Below are positions 24,090-35,926 of a stretch of DNA of 64,000 nt, in pieces. Within the stretch, counting starts at the first letter, position 1, and the number at the start of each line of letters is the position of its first letter. The stretch comes from Apoderus coryli (lineage: Eukaryota > Arthropoda > Insecta > Coleoptera > Attelabidae), in contig OU452210.1 in NCBI GenBank assembly GCA_911728435.2, forward strand, positions 13,392,001 through 13,456,000. Reading direction: 5' to 3'. The notes beneath the pieces are model-generated. The model was given only the letters and a program-made list of their open reading frames with translations. It made no database searches and was not told the DNA's origin. A program made the translations under genes and the position numbers.

Positions 24090-25900
24090 TCTAAGATTAT
24101 TTTTGAGCATAAATTTATTGCTATCTTTTTCAGAAGTTTATTATAGCACATTTATTCGGCGTAAGTTTGCTAAACCGATTTGACTAAACTCTGGGTACAA
24201 TCGGTTTAAAACTCAAATTGTGTAGTAAAGTTCCAATCTGCAACTTAAATTAAGTTCTGTGGCAAGCTGTTAAAATAAAGTGTATTTTGACGGTAAACTT
24301 ATCTGAACCCAAATTTAGTTTTTCATGTTGTCTAATAATTTTCATTTATACCAATTTTTTTACAGAGTTTACAGTTTTTAGGTTTACATGATTTGAAATT
24401 TCCCTAATTAGGGGGAAGTTAAATAACCCTACAACATTGTGAAGTTGATGTTAATTGAGAGATCAGTATCTACAGTGAAGTTGAGCCATTGGATATGAAG
24501 TTAAATAGTTAATTATTATCCACACACCCCTCTGACAGTACATGGATTTGATTCTACCGAGTATAAAAATTCTAACGTCTACAAATATATCATTAAATCT
24601 TCCGCACACGCAGGGATAATAACTGGTGATTCTATGTGAACTATAAATTTACTGTTAGCTATTAAATATTGAAACACTTGTTTCAAAAATTAGTACCAAA
24701 TTCTAAGACGAATTTTTTTTTTATCCTGGGCAGGTGCAATTTTTTTGACAACAAAAAAATTTAAGAAATTTGTAGGTATTGATCTTGGGCTATGTTGATA
24801 CTTTCCAAGATTCTAATGTTTTACCATATTGAAAGAATTGCTTGTGAAATACCGCTTGAAATTAAATTTAGTAATTATATTCTCCATTTAAAATAGAATT
24901 TATTAAAACATTGAAATAAAGAATTTAATCTCAACTAGTTTCCAATTGAACATCGTTGCTATTCCTTTTAAAATAAAAAAATGTTCATTTAATATAAAAT
25001 TTCTCTCTGTAATCTTATTCCGCGATAGATAATCATATTTTCCACTTTTACATTTTCATTCAAAATTCCCGTTCTCAAAACTTTATCGTCTTTGATTTTT
25101 ATCCTTTTAAGTGTTCAAGTCTTTTAACATCAAGCAGCTTTAAATAAAATTTTTAGCAAATTTGCCTACAAATCCCAATTGCACACAGGATTTTCTATTT
25201 TTCCTCACCATAATATCAAACTTGAGTTTTTTCTATTTAATGCCAATGACAATAATGTAGACATTGTAGTTATATACTGGTATATTCGTATTAAAATCCG
25301 TATTGTGTCGATTCCCTATGTCTTATACTTTTTTAAAAGGCAATAATCAGTGTTAATATGAATTATAGACTTTGAGTTTGTTGGTGATTCCATATTTTGT
25401 TCAAAAATCAGCTTTACTACAAGTACGTAGTTCAAAAAAATAGATGGATAATCAAAACTGGCATGTTTATTTATTAGTTTTCTATTTTAAAAAGCCTATA
25501 CCTATGTACATCATCCCTGTGAATGTAGGTCTGACATAAAGATATTTTGCATATCTTTGTTCAACATTTACATAACTTTATAACCAAAATCGGATTGAGG
25601 TTTTGTAGTTTTTATGAATTTTAATAGAATTAAGTAAATATATTTGAAATATGTCTAAAAACAATATATCAATCACTCTTACTGTTTTTCTAAATATGTA
25701 GGTGAGTTGACATAATTCTACATATGTATGAATATTCTATTCGAGAAAGCAAAGACGAATTTTAAATTAAAATCTATATCTGTACACATACATCAAAAGA
25801 ACGACAATTCATTTGTGTAACATTAATATTCAAACCACCCGACACGACGTTTTCGTCTATCAAATACAAAAAAAAAAACAAATTTTGTTACCACATAAAA
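24090..25900. other. No gene supported
   Basis: AT-rich intergenic DNA between the dispersed repeat and a possible non-coding first exon. No coding potential was recognised. Confidence 0.45.
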
Positions 25901-25916
25901 AACATCAACAAAATAC

Positions 25917-26145
25917 CTGTTCAGTTTGCCGGTTTTCTTTTACAACGGTCTAGTCAAAAACTATTTCACACAGTTCCTCAGTCACAAAAAAAAAAGTTAT
26001 AACTTTATACGAGAGATAAAAGTTACGACGCAACTCCCTTTAATAACTCCACAGCACGACACGAAGTTCACACCGTGATAGTTGAGCGAATACTAACTTC
26101 AAATTGAACTCAACTGAACATGCAAACTCCAGTACTCTAAATGGC
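25917..26145 (-). promoter_or_regulatory. Candidate promoter and non-coding first exon
   Basis: On the minus strand a TCAGTTGAG initiator-like sequence (about 26120) is followed by roughly 200 nt of mixed composition, less AT-rich than its surroundings. It ends at a good donor, CTGAACAG then GTATTTTG, with the exon end at 25917. No ORF is present, so if real this is a 5'-UTR exon of a gene whose coding exons lie at lower coordinates or outside the window. The evidence is composition, initiator and donor only. Confidence 0.25.
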
Positions 26146-26159
26146 GAACTCTACTCTAC

Positions 26160-27963
26160 AGGACCGGAGTTATACGGTTAACAATTAGAAAAAAAAACTC
26201 AGAATTAGAAAAACGCAGCACTCTGTCTCTCACACGTACTTGATAACAATACATGATGATGATACAGCATAAGCCGCAGCTTGGGGTACCTTTCACGAGG
26301 TTTACTTGATAACTATATTGTCCTATTTTAACATGAACTTAATAAAGCTGTGTCCTTAAAAAATGGCAAATAGGGCATGGAAAGGAATAAAACTACTGCT
26401 AAGAATTTTTTTAAAAGATGCGACGTCAAAGGTTTTGGGTACTCATTGAGTATTAACGAGTAATTCTTTAATAAATGCTAAATTTCTTTGAGAGAAGCTG
26501 TTTTAAATTTGATCTTTGACACTTTTTGTATCAAAATGAAAAATTGTAGTATAGGAGATAGTTTTTACTAAAGTACTGTATATATAAAATCTTGTCAACT
26601 AATTAAACAATCAAAATATGTTTATTTACATATAATAAAATCCTAAGTGAATACAAAAACATGTTTTAAATGATTGCTTCGGTTTATTATTACAAATGTT
26701 AGATGAAATATAAATCAATATCGATGACACTACTTGTACCTATCTGGAAAAAATATCCTGGTCTATTAGCAGGTCGTAATAACGCCTCTTTTGGTCTGTT
26801 CTTAATGTCACCGTCAATTAACTGGGTAAAAGGGAAGAAAAGGGTTTTTGTTCCCTATCTTAGAAACGGTTTGGTTGTTTTAGTGTCATTTTCGCTGCTT
26901 TTGCTTATGATCAATAATTTCTCTACCTTTTCATCTGGGCAAAGTTATTGTTTAGCCTATACAGTTCATTCAGTTGGTGGAAAACATTAACAAATATTGT
27001 GTGTGTATTGAATTAAAAAAAAAAGGGTAATTGATATATTATAAATTATAATTGCAAGAAGTGAGATCTTAAATTAACTTTTCTCACTTATTTATTAATT
27101 CTGCCGTAGTTAAATTTAATTAAACATTCCCCATGGGACAATTGTTAAAGCAGGGTGTATTTTTTCTCGAATAAAAATTAATAATTTTGGTAAGGTAGAA
27201 TTATATAGAACTTTCTTTATTTTTATGTTTTGGCAGCGTAATTATAATGCATTATGGTAACTAAGCAATAATTAATAAATCGATAACACAAAAAGAAAGA
27301 TATACACGAAAATTATTATAGAAAGTGACAAAGTTTTCATTACAATGTACTACCTAAAAATGTACGTTACTATACATAATATATCGGGGGCATTTTCAAT
27401 ATCGGACCTTCCGAATAGAGTTTTATGTAGGGCAAAACAGCAAATGTCATAGTAGAAGAAAATTCAAAATCCTTAAAGTTAAGAATGATTGACCTGAAAA
27501 CATTTTTTCTTTTACAGGAACTTAGCTACTATTCAAAACTCAAAAAAGTTGCTACTCTTAAATTCAAAAACGCAAACCTTCTGGTTAAATTTGAATGTAC
27601 CTCGTAATATGAAAAGGATTTGCTACAATTAGGCATAAAGTTTGTTTAACAAATCATAGGCAAGTATAGGCATGAGAAATTAATCGATCTATACATGTAC
27701 ATGTGTTTTTGATAGAATAACCACTTTATGTATCCAGTTGGAAGTTTTACAGCAGGTTAATTTTCATTATTATGCAAAGTTTATTGAATGCAGCGTACCA
27801 TTTTGACAACAGAATTTAAAGTGTTTTGTTATCATAAAACTGATTCCGTTTTGCGACTATATGAGCGTGCTGAATGGTTTATTTCAATAATTTGTTAAAA
27901 TTATTGTTGAACATTAGTTTAGAGGTCGATATAGAATTAATGCGATTTTATTCAATTATTTGA
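26160..27963. other. No gene supported
   Basis: AT-rich. An open frame at 26703-26990 (95 aa) has no identifiable domain. Nothing else was recognised before the satellite array. Confidence 0.45.
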
Positions 27964-30391
27964 GTGAAGCAGGATTTCTTATTTTTTTTCACAGTTGATC
28001 TATATTTTTGGGGGGTGTAGACTCTTACTTGATGACCTACCCTGGACTTAGTAGACGCCCTCGGGATACCCTACATATCCTGGTAGATTCGGAATAGATG
28101 TCCGATGGACATATTCAAAGCTCAGCAGTGAGGCAGGATTTCTTATTTTTTTATGATTTTTCAAAGTTGATCTATATGTGGTGGGGTGTAGACTCTTACT
28201 TGATGACCTACCCTGGGCATAGTAGACGGCCCACAGATATCCTACATACCCTTATAGATTCAGAATAAATTTCCGATGGACATATTCAAAGCTCAGGAGT
28301 GAAGCAGGATTTCTTATTTTTTTATGATATTTCACAGTTGATCTATATTTGGTGGGGTGTAGACTCTTACTTGATGACCTACCCTGGACTTAGTAGACGC
28401 CCCCGGGATACCCTACATACCCTGGTAGATTCGGAATAGATGTCCGATGGACATATTCAAAGCTCAGGAGTGAGGTAGGATTTCTTATTTTTTTATGATT
28501 TTTCAAAGTTGATCTATATGTGGTGGGGTGTAGACTCTTACTTGATGACCTACCCTGGGCTTAGTAGACGGCCCACAGATATCCTACATACCCTGATAGA
28601 TTCAGAATAAATGTCCGATGGACATATTCAAAGCTCAGGAGTGAAGCAGGATTTCTTATTTTTTTATGATTTTTCACAGTTGATCTATATTTGATGGGGT
28701 GTAGACTCTTACTTGATGACCTACCCTGGACTTAGTAGACGCCCTCGGGATACCCTACATACCCTGGTAGATTCGGAATAGAAGTCCGATGGACATATTC
28801 AAAGCTCAGGAGTGAGTCAGGATTTCTTATTTTTTTATGATTTTTCAAAGTTGATCTATATGTGGTGGGATGTAGACTCTTACTTGATGACCTACCCTGG
28901 GCTTAGTAGACGGCCCATAGATATCCTACAGACCCTGATAGATTCAGAATAAATGTCCGATGGACATATTCAAAGCTCAGGAGTGAGGCAGGATTTCTTA
29001 TTTTTTTATGGTTTTTCACAGTTGATCTATATTTGGTGTGGTGTAGACTTTTACTTGATGACCTACCCTGGGCTTATTAGACGGCTCACAGATACCCTAC
29101 ATACCCTGGTAGATTCAGAATAGATGTCCGATGGACATATTCAAAGCTCAGGAGTGAGGCAGGATTTCTTATTTTTTTATGATTTTTCAAAGTTGATCTA
29201 TATGTGGTGGGTTGTAGACTCTTACTTGATGACCTACCCTGGGCTTAGTAGACGGCCCACAGATATCCTACATACCCTGATAGATTCAGAATAAATGTCC
29301 GATGGACATATTCAAAGCTCAGAAGTGAAGCAGAATTTCTTATTTTTTTATGATTTTTTCACACTTGATCTATATTTGGTGGGGTGTAGACTCTTACTTG
29401 ATGACCTACCCTGGACTTAGTAGACGCCCTCGGGATACCCTACATACCCTGGTAGATTCGGAATAGATGTCCGATGGACATATTCAAAGCTCAGGAGTGA
29501 GTCAGGATTTCTTATTTTTTTATGATTTTTCAAAGTTGATCTATATGTGGTGGGGTGTAGACTCTTACTTGATGACCTACCCTGGGCTTAATAGACGACC
29601 AACAGATATCCTACATACCCTGGTAGATTCAGAATAGATGTCCGATGGACATATTCAAAGCTCAGGAGTGTAGCAGGATTTCTTATTTTTTTATGATTTT
29701 TCACAGTTGATCTATATTTGATGGGGTGTAGACTCTTACTTGATGACCTACCCTGGACTTAGTAGACGCCCTCGGGATACCCTACACACCCTGGTAGATT
29801 CGGAATAGAAGTCCGATGGACATATTCAAAGCTCAGGAGTGAGTCAGGATTTATTATTTGTTTATGATTTTTCAAAGTTGATCTATATGTGGTGGGGTGT
29901 AGACTCTTACTTGATGACCTACCCTGGAGTTAGTAGACGGCCCACAGATATCCTACATACCCTGGTAGATTCAAAATAGATGTCCAATGGACATATTCAA
30001 AGCTCAGGAGTGAAGCAGGATTTCTTATTTTTTTATGATTTTTCACAGTTGATCTATATTTGATGGGGGTGTAGACTCTTACTTGATGACCTACCCTGGA
30101 CTTAGTAGACGCCATCGGGATACCCTACATACCCTGGTAGATTCGGAATAGATGTCCGATGGACATATTCGAAGCTCAGGAGTGAGGCGGGATTTCTTAT
30201 TTTTTTATGATTTTTCAAAGTTGATCTATATGTGGTGGGGTGTAGACTCTTACTTGATGACCTACCCTGGACTTAGTAGACGCCCTCGGGATACCCTACA
30301 TACCCTGGTAGATTCAGAATAGATGTCCAATGAACATATTCAAAGCTCAGGAGTGAAGCAGGATTTCTTATTTTTTTATGATTTTCCAAAG
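27964..30391. repeat. 171-bp tandem satellite array, about 14 monomers
   Basis: The block GCAGGATTTCTTATTTTTTTATG recurs at 27971, 28135, 28306, 28477, 28648, 28819, 28990, 29161, 29332, 29504, 29675, 29846, 30017, 30189 and 30360. The spacing is 171 or 172 bp except for a shortened first monomer (164). Two variants largely alternate. Type A has CACAGTTGATCTATATTTG, GGACTTAGTAGACGCCCTCGGG and GATTCGGAATAG. Type B has CAAAGTTGATCTATATGTGG, GGGCTTAGTAGACGGCCCACAG and GATTCAGAATAA. This gives a 342-bp dimer. The monomers starting at 28990 and 30189 are A/B hybrids. Open frames within it come from the repeat and are not genes. Confidence 0.95.
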
Positions 30392-30451
30392 TGAGATTTT
30401 AGCACAAATGTATAGTTTTGAAAACACTTAAGAGTCAGCGGGAGCCAAAAT
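30392..30451. repeat. Right-end module flanking the satellite array
   Basis: GTGAGATTTTAGCACAAATG then GAAAACACTTAAGAGTCAGC and GGGAGCCAAAAT. The same approximately 60 bp follows the small satellite locus at 33093-33152, so it is a fixed right end of the satellite-bearing element. Sequence identity stops just after GCCAAAAT in both copies. Confidence 0.8.
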
Positions 30452-32350
30452 CGCCACTGTACACAACACACTAATTACGCAATTCCACCAAATATTAAAC
30501 GCATCAAAAACTACTTAACCAATAGTTGCTGCACTGCATGCATGTACATATAAAATTTTTCTGTCGCATGCAAATATTTTTTATTTCATTATGCTGGTGA
30601 TAAAATTAAACAACTTTATTATGTCATTATTCGTTACATAATGTGCTTTATAATTTACGTCTGACATGATTTTCTCTTTAGCAACTAGAAATAAATTTTA
30701 TTTCCTGTAAAAAATTGATTTTAAAGGAATTATAAATTTTTTATTGGATATCAGAAACTTTCTAATGCATATAATATTAGCAAAAACCATTGCCTTATAG
30801 TATCAAGTAATTAGATCCCTGTTAATGTATATCTAACGATCTCCTTAATTAAAGTACTCATCTTTGATGACCATCATATATATTGATCAGCGGGAGTAAA
30901 CAAATATATTGAACAATAGTGACAAGTAAGAAATTTAATTAATTCGGAGTGACGCGAGGCTACGACAAATTAAAATAAACAGGGGTGTCTTACAATGTAC
31001 ATGCTCATAAATCAGAATTCAGAAAAACCTTTGCATCTATTTCTGTGAAATGCAATTATTCTCACTGAATTGTGGAAGGATAGTCTTTGAGCTTTACAAG
31101 CGAAATTCTCATATTCTCTATAATGACCAATTTTCATACACATATTTAGCAATACCTACTAAATAAAGAAAAAAAAAACTATAAAGAAAATCCGATAAAC
31201 CTATTTAGGTATAACTAGATTCTGAGTCTCGCTTAAATGAATGCCAAATAGATAAGACAATAAACATACCATGAACACTGTTAAAAAGATTTAAATTGCA
31301 ATTTTATTACTTTTTCAATAATACTTTAATGTTATAGAGACGCAAATCCCAAATTGCTTGGGATTAATCGAATCGCTTAAAAATGTTGCATATGAAGTTA
31401 TAATTATACAGGGCGTATACTTTGTAAATTCACGTCATAATAACCAGATAAGAGAATAAAATAGGAGTTTTTTCCCGATTTTGGTTTGGAACAACTTTCG
31501 AGGAAGTCTAGCAGATTATACACAGCCACATCTAATGAGCAGAGATCATCAACGTGATTGCTGAAGAAGGAAAACAGAATAGCAGATAGCTAGTAAACCA
31601 CTGTTCATCATATTTCAGCTGTTCGAACGTTCGAAGCTACAAATGACAGAACTATCAGCATGTCAATAAGTTGCAATGTTTCTTTATTTTATTTTTCAAA
31701 TAATTGAATTCCGAGGTATGATCTGAACTTTAATATTTCCCATAATTAGTCTCCAATATGGAATCCGACAGGGTGCAATTCATGCAAAAAAAAGAAAGAA
31801 AAATTTTTATAGTTTGGAGTAGTACATGCAAAATAGAGTCTCAGACATTCCTTCTTGATGGTACACTAGGGAAAATACTCTAAAATTAACTAAAATTTGG
31901 AAAAAGTATTAAATACTAATAATAAAAAAAAACACAACTTCCTACATATTCAAATTTGAAAGTAACACACCCATATTTGTCGATCTGCCATTTGCATATT
32001 CCAGGCGTGTTTAATAGAGTCCAATATTGCCATTCTGGTTATTTAGAGCATCATTAGTTGCAACTAACTGCGTTTTTCTTTCTTTAGTTAAATTATAACG
32101 TATGAACTTTTTTACAGCCATTATATTATAACAAATATTTAAGATTATTAAGCAGCAGCATTTTAGTGAGAAGAATGTATTTCGAGCAATTTTTTACCTT
32201 TCATTTTGTTATTGTTGTTGAAACCCACTAATTAAATTTCTTATTTCCATTATTGTTTATTTTTTTTTTTTTTTTCAGAAATCAGTATGTCCTAGGTATT
32301 TTAATTTTTTACTTGCAATTGGTGTATCAAACGAAAAAAAGCAAAGAACA
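30452..32350. other. No gene supported
   Basis: AT-rich DNA between the two satellite loci. A TATACAGGGCGTATAC sequence at about 31408 is transposon-end-like but has no visible partner. No exon was recognised. Confidence 0.45.
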
Positions 32351-33152
32351 CTTTTTTGTTGTGAATTGAACAAGGATTCTAGACATAATTTTTGCTTCAG
32401 AAAAAATCAGTGGCGTACCATATTTTTCATTAAAATTGTGCGAAGATGTGTCTGTACGCACGCCACTGGTGGAAATAAAATAATAATTTTTACGTAAAAA
32501 GATGTATCTATATTATCTATCCAAAAGCGCCAAATTTCATTGAAATACCTAAAGTAGTTTTAACATTATTATTAAATTTAAATAAAAACAGATATTATTT
32601 TGTGGTTCTCTTACTTGATGACCTACCCTGGGCTTAGTAGACAGCCAACAGATATCCTACATACCCTGGTAGATTCAGAATAGATGTCCGATGGAGGATT
32701 CAAAGCTCAGGAGTGAAACAGGATTTCTTATTTTTTTATGATTTTTTCACAGTTGATCTATATTTGGTGGGGTGTAGACTCTTACTTGATGACCTACCCT
32801 AGACTTAGTAGACGCCCTCGGGATACCCTACATACCCTGGTAGATTCGGAATAGATGTCCGATGGACATATTCAAAGCTCAGGAGTGAAGCAGGATTTCT
32901 TATTTTTTTATGATTTTTCACAGTTGATCTATATTTGGTGGGGTGTAGACTCTTACATGATGACCTACCTTGGGCTTAGTAGACGGCCCACAGATATCCT
33001 ACATACCCTGATAGATTCAGAATAAATGTCCGATGGACATATTCAAAGCTCAGGAGTGGAGCAGGATTTCTTATTTTTTTATGATTTTCCAAAGTGAGAT
33101 TTTAGCACAAATATAGTTTTGAAAACACTTAAAAGTCAGCGGGAGCCAAAAT
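32351..33152 (+). mobile_element. Non-autonomous element with internal 171-bp satellite
   Basis: A composite of three parts: the left module (32351-32610, like 23809-24089); a satellite core of one partial and two full 171-bp monomers (32611 to about 33090, with the AGGATTTC block at 32720, 32892 and 33063); and the right module (about 33093-33152, like 30392-30451). This is the most complete copy in the window. No ORF and no obvious terminal inverted repeats are visible, so the transposition mechanism is unknown. A Helitron/Helentron-like or MITE-like element with internal tandem repeats is possible. Confidence 0.75.
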
Positions 33153-34236
33153 TTTGTAGTTCTGTCTGTCTCTAAAATTTCCGCTTTCCAAATTGGACGA
33201 CCCTGTCTTTGAATATATATATATATATATTATCTCTGTAATTACCATTGCCTCGAGGCCGTTCTACAAAACTGCTTCCAGCGATAGCGAACATTCTTTC
33301 AACTTAATATTTCAGAGTAAAATAAACTTATTTTAAATAATGAGTCCATAATTATCCAGATCGATAACCTGACTCCTGTTTGCCTATTTAGTAGAAGCAG
33401 ATGAAGTTGATGAATCTCAATTATAGCTTCCATTGATACAAGACAGCGAGGGACAGATTTTTTTATCCTGGTTCACTCAAACTCAGCAGGAATACTTATT
33501 TGATGTAATAAGAGTGTAAAATAAATAAATAAATCATTTATTGCATAAAAACATAAAATACAAAAATAATTTGCATTGTAATACCTTGTGCAAAAGGTAA
33601 GAGATTTAACCATTCTTCAACTCTATCTATACTCCCAACATAACGTATTAATTCACAATAAAAACAAAGTAGCAAAAGAAAACAAAAACAGTTCAATTGC
33701 ATTACATTAAAAAAGAAAAGAAATCTAAAATTCAATGTGGACTGCACTGAATTATAGAATGTAAATTTTTTAACACCCATATATCTAGTTTAGCGGCAAA
33801 ATACTGTTAATTGAATTCCTTAATAAACACCCCCACTGCTATTACAAATGATAATAAATTAACACGATTGGCAAGCGAAAACGTGAAATTTCGCGTGCAA
33901 AAGTTATATTTCCTTTAATTTTCCCAAGAAATTTTCCCTTAACAGAATTTCTTTGATTTCCGCAATAAGTTATAGGAAAATGAACTGTAATTAACAAATT
34001 GGATTAATAAATATCAAACACTGTTGTTTTATTATTTTTTTTTTTTTAATAATTTAATTCAAAACGTGTTTTATTACAATATAAAAACTGTATAAATATA
34101 AATCATATAATTTAATGTAACGTCGTACCATTTTATTAATGTAATATTTAAATCGTAAGCACAAAAAATATTATAAATTATGTTTAATAATACAATTTAT
34201 AAAATTACTACATTCAAAAATGGTTTTTCATAAATA
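33153..34236. other. No gene supported
   Basis: AT-rich, with an (AT)n run at about 33213-33230. A minus-strand open frame at 33538-33780 is hydrophobic, low in complexity, and lacks splice or family support. Confidence 0.5.
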
Positions 34237-34526
34237 CAGGATGTTCCGCTTCCAGATATTTTTTTGGGCTTTGGATACTTTGTCCGATTTTGTTTTGAAG
34301 CGGCACATTTGTTCAACATAGATTCATTGATATGATCATAATCATCGACAGCGTGGTAACGCTTTCCAGAAATTTAAATAGCAGCGCGAAAAGCTGCATC
34401 AATCAGAACTGAAAGTACGTCGATGCAAATGATAGCCAGCCACTTTTTCCCAGCCAAAACAATAAACTCGTTTTATTCACACTTTTGTGTTTATTTTCTA
34501 TGTTTCGAAAATATCGGAACATCCTG
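34237..34526. mobile_element. MITE with CAGGATGTTCCG termini and TA flanks
   Basis: Perfect 12-bp inverted ends, CAGGATGTTCCG at 34237-34248 and CGGAACATCCTG at 34515-34526, each immediately flanked by TA (34235-34236 and 34527-34528). A TA duplication and short CAG-starting ends fit a Tc1/mariner-derived miniature element. It has no coding capacity. Confidence 0.75.
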
Positions 34527-34528
34527 TA

Positions 34529-35857
34529 ATGTGTTACTACAAACTACATAACAGACTGCTTGTAGTAATCAAAATATATATCACAATCAATTAAAATCGA
34601 GTTAAAATCAATTATTAATTAACATTAATAATCAACATATCATCACCTTACAAGGGCGTAGACGAGGGGCAAGATGCTATACTGAAGATGTCCTTTTGAG
34701 AAAATAGTTTGTTACGAGGTGGAATTCGTAATTAGATGCCGGAATTCAAAGTCTATTTCCACACGTCGTTTTGTAAAATGAAACCTTGATTTGCTGCCTC
34801 TAATAAATTAAATGATTTAAATAACATTCAAACAACAATGTATTTTGCTGAGCAATATCAATTTAAAATAATATCTAAAACGCGTATGATGATGAAAAAG
34901 CCGTTGGATTTATACTGATAGTGTTTCTGATTTTACTGTTCTGGTATGAAGTCTCACTCTCATTTACAAATTGTCTCTTTGGAACTTTAATAGGAATTTT
35001 TTTCTCTCTACCGAAACAAAAATTACAAATACAAAAAATGGAAATAATAATAAAAAAAAAAAGAAAAAGAGAACACTAAAGATGTTGGAAGACTGACGAA
35101 AAAAAAAACCAGAAGAAGACAAAAACTATTTTGTCGAAACGTCGTAAAGAGAGACAAAATTTTTGACATGAAATAAAAATTTTTTATCTCACCATTGTTG
35201 TCAATACGAACCAAAAAACCCAAGAAGTATATCCAAAAAAAATGTAATAGGTATGCCCTATGATAGGACAGGGATTGTTTTAAAAACCTATTCAAGATTT
35301 ATAAGAGTCCAAGGAGAAATGGCAGAAAAGTAACTAAGGAAATACTGGTCCACTTTTTAGCTCAAATTCCTCATTCCGAGCTTCAAAGGCAACTATGCAA
35401 CCTACCGGTGTTAGTGTTTCCATAGAAACTATCATTACTCAGCAAAAGACAGTTAGGAGTTCCAGAACTATCAAGCCAAAATAAAGTTGCCCGTTTGAAT
35501 TTTGTTATTGAAGTCCCATTAGGGCCAAAGTGGTGCTAGAACCCGTAGTAAGGCTTTGGAGAGGTGGTTTTGGATTTGTTCTGGAAATTACTAATCAGCG
35601 ATTAATTTCCAAATTACTGGGTAATTTATTTGTGTGTGAATAAACGGACGAGGAAATTCACAAATGTAATACGGACTGTTTGTTATCCTAAAGTAAATTT
35701 TGCCTTGCTCCTCGTGAATAAATATCTGGCTACGCCCATGTCAGGATATAAATATTTAATTAAGGAACCATTTGATTTGATTTTTTGACAGTTTCTAAAT
35801 TAAAATAAATTTTTTCCAAAAATAAATAGAGGTATAAATTAAATATGCAGATCGTAA
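34529..35857. other. No gene supported
   Basis: AT-rich. The low-complexity minus frame at 35023-35295 is not credible. At 35109-35145 there is a hairpin GACAAAA-ACTA-TTTTGTC directly followed by GAAACGTCG, a hammerhead-like or PLE-type motif (see findings). Confidence 0.45.
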
Positions 35858-35863
35858 TTTATT
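35858..35863 (-). terminator. Polyadenylation signal of porcupine
   Basis: AATAAA on the minus strand, about 65 nt downstream of the porcupine stop codon, with further A/T-rich sequence after it. It is the first canonical hexamer past the stop. Confidence 0.5.
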
Positions 35864-35926
35864 AAATATTCTACTGGCAAAATATAATACTGCTTTATAT
35901 AATTCAAATTATATCACAAATTGAAC

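Noticed and set aside
26703..26990. 95-aa plus-strand open frame
   Set aside because: No motif, no poly(A) or splice context; treated as chance.
29930..30115. Minus-strand open frame inside the satellite
   Set aside because: It is the reverse strand of two 171-bp monomers that happen to lack stops; equivalent frames in other monomers are broken.
35023..35295. 90-aa minus-strand open frame rich in Phe, Leu and Ser
   Set aside because: Produced by A-rich low-complexity DNA (repeated AAAAAGAAAAAG); not credible as a protein.
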